This document shows positions 61,234 through 64,000 of a stretch of DNA of 64,000 nucleotides, one piece after another. Made by a program: the position numbers and the translations under genes. The notes below the pieces were generated by a model that made no database searches, had not been told where the DNA came from, and was given only the letters and a program-made list of their open reading frames with translations. Origin of the DNA: Rhodobacterales bacterium (GTDB taxonomy: Bacteria > Pseudomonadota > Alphaproteobacteria > Rhodobacterales > Rhodobacteraceae); assembly GCA_002748265.1 (NCBI GenBank), contig PDRY01000013.1, forward strand, positions 62,001-126,000. Direction: 5' to 3'. Position 1 is the stretch's first letter, and each line of letters begins with the position of its first letter.

Positions 61234-61909
61234 GACCGATCCCGTTCTTTCCCTCCGAGAGGCAGAGCTGACCTTGCCCGGGGCCGCCGGTCCGGTCGAG
61301 ATCCTGCGCGAGGTGACGCTGGAGGTCACGCGGGGGGAAACGGTGGGGCTTGTCGGGCCAAGCGGGTCTGGCAAGAGCTCTCTCCTCATGCTGATGGGCG
61401 GGCTGGAAGCCGCCACAGGGGGCCATGTTCAGGCGCTCGGGCACGATCTGACCGCGATGAACGAAGACGCTCTGGCCCGGATGCGCAGGTGCAATATGGG
61501 GGTCGTGTTCCAAAGCTTCCACCTGATCCCGACGATGACGGCCCTTGAAAATGTCGCGGTGCCGCTGGAACTGGCCGGGCATCGCGATGCCTTTGATCGT
61601 GCGGAGGCGATGCTGGAGGCGGTCGGGCTCGGGCACCGGGCCGGTCACCGCCCCGCGCAGCTCTCTGGTGGGGAGCAGCAGCGCGTCGCTTTGGCGCGCG
61701 CTTTGGCGCCTCGGCCCGCCTTGCTGTTGGCGGATGAGCCCACCGGCAACCTGGACGAGGCGACCGGAGCATCGGTCGCAGATCTTCTGTTCGATCTGGC
61801 CGAGAAACAGGGCGCGACGCTCGTGCTGGTCACCCACGATCCGGCGTTGGCCGCGCGCTGCGCCCGCGTCGTGCGGCTGCGCGACGGCCGGATCGAGGCG
61901 GCGGCATGA
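61232..61909 (+). CDS. ybbA: YbbA-type ABC transporter ATPase
   Basis: A 225-residue LolD/MacB-family ATPase with Walker A GPSGSGKSS, Q-loop VFQSFHLIPTMTALEN, signature LSGGEQQR, Walker B LLLADEPTGNLD and the H-loop LVTHD. ATG 61232 follows a strong AAGGAG site. It couples to the large permease downstream (4-bp overlap) and is divergent from tesA, as in the Ybb system. Confidence 0.92.
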   Translation: MTDPVLSLREAELTLPGAAGPVEILREVTLEVTRGETVGLVGPSGSGKSSLLMLMGGLEAATGGHVQALGHDLTAMNEDALARMRRCNMGVVFQSFHLIPTMTALENVAVPLELAGHRDAFDRAEAMLEAVGLGHRAGHRPAQLSGGEQQRVALARALAPRPALLLADEPTGNLDEATGASVADLLFDLAEKQGATLVLVTHDPALAARCARVVRLRDGRIEAAA

Positions 61910-64000
61910 GCCCGGCCTTCCGGTTCGCAGCCCGTGAGCTGCGCGGGGGGCTCGGCGGCTTTCGCCTGTTCCTGGCCTGCCTGACGCTCGGCGTCGCGGC
62001 CATTGCTGCGGTGGGGCTGGTGCGGGCCTCCGTGCAGGCTGGGCTGGCTAGGGACGGCGCCGCGATCCTTGGCGGCGATGCCGCGATTGAGCTGACCTAC
62101 CGCTTTGCCACGGAGGAGGAGCGCAATTGGATGGAGACCGTCTCCGAGCGCGTCTCCGAGACCGTCGATTTCCGCTCCATGGCCGTGGCCGGAGAGGGGC
62201 GCGCGCTGACACAGGTTCGGGCGGTCGATGGGCTCTATCCGCTGGTCGGCGCGGTGGAGCTTTCGCCGGAGATGCCGCTGGATGAGGCCTTCGCAGGGGG
62301 CGATGGCCTTCCCGGCGGGGTGATGGAGCGCGTGCTTGCGGACCGCATGGGGCTGAAGCCCGGAGATCGGTTTCAGCTCGGTCGGCAGGCCTTTGTGCTT
62401 TCTGCGGTGCTCGATCACTATCCGGATTCCGCAGCCGCCGGTTTCGCCTTTGGCCCCCGCACTTTGGTCCTGACTGAAGACCTCGCGCAGGCTGGATTGA
62501 TCGCGCCGGGCACCCTGTTTTCAACGGATTACCGGCTTGATCTACCGCGTGGTGCGGATCTGAGCGACCTGCAGGCGCTGGCCGAGGCAGAGCTTTCGGG
62601 CAGCGGGTTGCGGTGGCGTGACGCACGGGCGGGTGCGCCCGGAGTTGCGATCTTCGTGGACCGGCTGGGGGCGTTCCTGATCCTGGCGGGGCTGTCCGGT
62701 CTGGCCGTGGGCGGGGTCGGGATTTTCGCGGCGGTGCGTGCGTATCTGGCCGGGAAAGTGCCGGTGATCGCGACGCTCAAGACCCTTGGCGCCCCCCGCC
62801 GCGTGGTCTTTGCCACCTACGCGATCCAGATCGCGGCGCTGACCGTGATCGGCGTGGCTTTGGGCTTGGCTCTGGCCACCGGCGCGGTTCTCGGACTGGC
62901 CCCCGTGCTCGAGGCCCGGCTGCCGGTGCCTGCGGTCTTTGCCCCATGGGCACGACCCCTTGCCGAAGCGGCGTTCTATGGCGGTGCGACGGCTCTGATC
63001 TTTGCGCTCTGGCCCCTGGCGCGGGCGCAGGACACGCGCGCGGCGGCGCTTCTGCGGGACGGCGCAGAGGCGGACGGCCGCATCAGGCTCGGCGTTCTGG
63101 CGGTCATTGCGCTTGCGGTGGCGGGGCTCGTCACGGTCGCGGCGCGGCTGTCGGGCTCTGCGACGCTCACCTTGTGGACCTTCGCGGGGATCGCGGGGGT
63201 GCTGATCGTGCTGGCGATTGCGGCCCAAGTGGTGCGGTGGCTGGCGGGCCGTGTGCGGCCCCGCCTGCGGGGCGCGCCGGGCTTGCGCGCGGCGCTGGCG
63301 GCGATTGAGACCCGAGGCGGTGAGACGACCTCTGTCATGCTGTCTTTGGGGCTCGGCCTGTCGGTGTTGGCCGCCGTCGGCCAGATCGACGGCACGCTCC
63401 AGCGGGCGATCAAGGCTGATCTTCCGGATGTCGCGCCGAGCTACTTCTTTGTCGATATCCAGCCGGATCAGATCGCGGGATTCAAGGCGCGACTGGCCGA
63501 TGATCCCGGGGTCTCCCGCGTGCAGGCCGCGCCGATGCTGCGGGGGATCATCACTCGCATTAACGACCGCCCCGCAGAGGAGGTTGCGGGCGATCACTGG
63601 GTGATTCAGGGGGATCGCGGCGTGACCTATTCCGCCACTTTGCCCGACGATACCACGCTGACCGAGGGCACATGGTGGCCTGACGATTACAGCGGCCCGC
63701 CTCTGGTCAGCATGGCGCAGGAAGAGGCGGAGGAGATCGGGCTCAAGCTGGGTGACCGGCTCACCGTGAACATCCTCGGCCGGGACATTGAGGCAGAGAT
63801 CGCGTCCTTCCGCGTGGTGGAGTTCAACACCGCCGGGATCGGCTTCGTTCTGTCGATGAACCTGGCAGCCCTACAGGGTGCCCCCCATAGCTGGATCGCG
63901 ACGGTCTATGCTGCGCCGGACGCTGAAGGCGCCATCTTGCGCGATCTGTCTTCTGCCTATCCCAACATCACCGCGATCCGGGTGGGCGATGCGATTGAGC
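61906..64000 (+). CDS. ybbP: YbbP-like FtsX-family ABC permease (partial)
   Basis: The gene starts at ATG 61906 (ATGA overlap) and remains open to the right edge, giving 698 codons with the C-terminus missing. Features are an N-terminal RFAARELRGGLGGFRLFLACLTLGVAAIA helix, a large periplasmic domain, an FtsX-type membrane core (FLILAGLSGLAVGGVGIFAAVRAYLAGK, then VPVIATLKTLGAPRRVVF), more helices to about residue 490, and a second periplasmic domain after. This is the long duplicated permease of the YbbA-YbbP system, whose cargo is unsettled. Confidence 0.9.
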   Translation, partial: MSPAFRFAARELRGGLGGFRLFLACLTLGVAAIAAVGLVRASVQAGLARDGAAILGGDAAIELTYRFATEEERNWMETVSERVSETVDFRSMAVAGEGRALTQVRAVDGLYPLVGAVELSPEMPLDEAFAGGDGLPGGVMERVLADRMGLKPGDRFQLGRQAFVLSAVLDHYPDSAAAGFAFGPRTLVLTEDLAQAGLIAPGTLFSTDYRLDLPRGADLSDLQALAEAELSGSGLRWRDARAGAPGVAIFVDRLGAFLILAGLSGLAVGGVGIFAAVRAYLAGKVPVIATLKTLGAPRRVVFATYAIQIAALTVIGVALGLALATGAVLGLAPVLEARLPVPAVFAPWARPLAEAAFYGGATALIFALWPLARAQDTRAAALLRDGAEADGRIRLGVLAVIALAVAGLVTVAARLSGSATLTLWTFAGIAGVLIVLAIAAQVVRWLAGRVRPRLRGAPGLRAALAAIETRGGETTSVMLSLGLGLSVLAAVGQIDGTLQRAIKADLPDVAPSYFFVDIQPDQIAGFKARLADDPGVSRVQAAPMLRGIITRINDRPAEEVAGDHWVIQGDRGVTYSATLPDDTTLTEGTWWPDDYSGPPLVSMAQEEAEEIGLKLGDRLTVNILGRDIEAEIASFRVVEFNTAGIGFVLSMNLAALQGAPHSWIATVYAAPDAEGAILRDLSSAYPNITAIRVGDAIE

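Overview
The window is a gene-dense, high-GC chromosomal segment of an alphaproteobacterium, most likely a Rhodobacteraceae/Roseobacter-group member. The evidence is a class I polyhydroxybutyrate locus with CTGC-N3-GCAG (PhaR-type) sites, a tatABC operon, PmpA/PmpB sulfur transporters with a sulfide:quinone reductase, a canonical CtrA site and Lol/Ybb ABC modules. No rRNA, CRISPR, phage or insertion sequence was seen. Almost all genes look like core or lineage-typical chromosome.

Layout. 1-3870: a zinc-type COG0523 GTPase (cut by the left edge) divergent from a three-gene B12/siderophore-family ABC importer, with Zur-like palindromes on both sides of the divergent promoter. 4167-9820: tRNA-Ala(GGC), small regulators (FYDLN, GntR, TetR), MarC, lipoamide dehydrogenase and tRNA-Ala(CGC). 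9867-14537: a predicted beta-barrel protein divergent from a secreted rhodanese/monooxygenase/I78 operon, an alpha/beta-hydrolase-like protein lacking its nucleophile, and an ABC exporter. 14680-21183: the polyhydroxybutyrate locus (acyl-CoA synthetase, phaZ, phaC, phaP, phaR). 21191-26093: LysR with a CitE-like lyase, a TsuA-like transporter, and a hydrolase/MFS pair. 26130-31777: MsrA, a DUF2937-cupin fusion, the Lol lipoprotein exporter, a cytochrome c, a DUF3047 protein and HisN. 31832-41417: an HTH regulator, quinone reductase, flavoprotein, DegT aminotransferase, tatABC plus an AAA ATPase, YchF, a CPBP protease and TrpA.

41498-46995 is a sulfur island read leftward: DUF2892, PmpA, PmpB, persulfide dioxygenase-like MBL protein, a phosphatase-SQR fusion and SulP. 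Together these would import reduced sulfur, oxidise sulfide to persulfide, oxidise the persulfide, and export or exchange the anion. A candidate SqrR/BigR-type operator sits at the upstream promoter. 47198-51629: GFA-like and MmcQ-like proteins, a methyltransferase and pntAB transhydrogenase. 51733-58332: PEP mutase-like protein with Ada, a 39-residue lysine-rich peptide gene, a PuuA/PuuB-like pair, and Lrp divergent from HPPD. 58402-64000: a chemoreceptor with an upstream CtrA site, and TesA divergent from a YbbA/YbbP ABC module that runs off the right edge.

All names rest on reading translated motifs and gene order. No database search was run, so substrate assignments for transporters and oxidoreductases are inferences. 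The most unusual items are the Zur-type transporter cluster, the 39-residue heptad peptide, the hairpin-bearing element repeated after stop codons, the DUF2937-cupin fusion without the cupin HxH, and the hydrolase with Gly at the nucleophile position.
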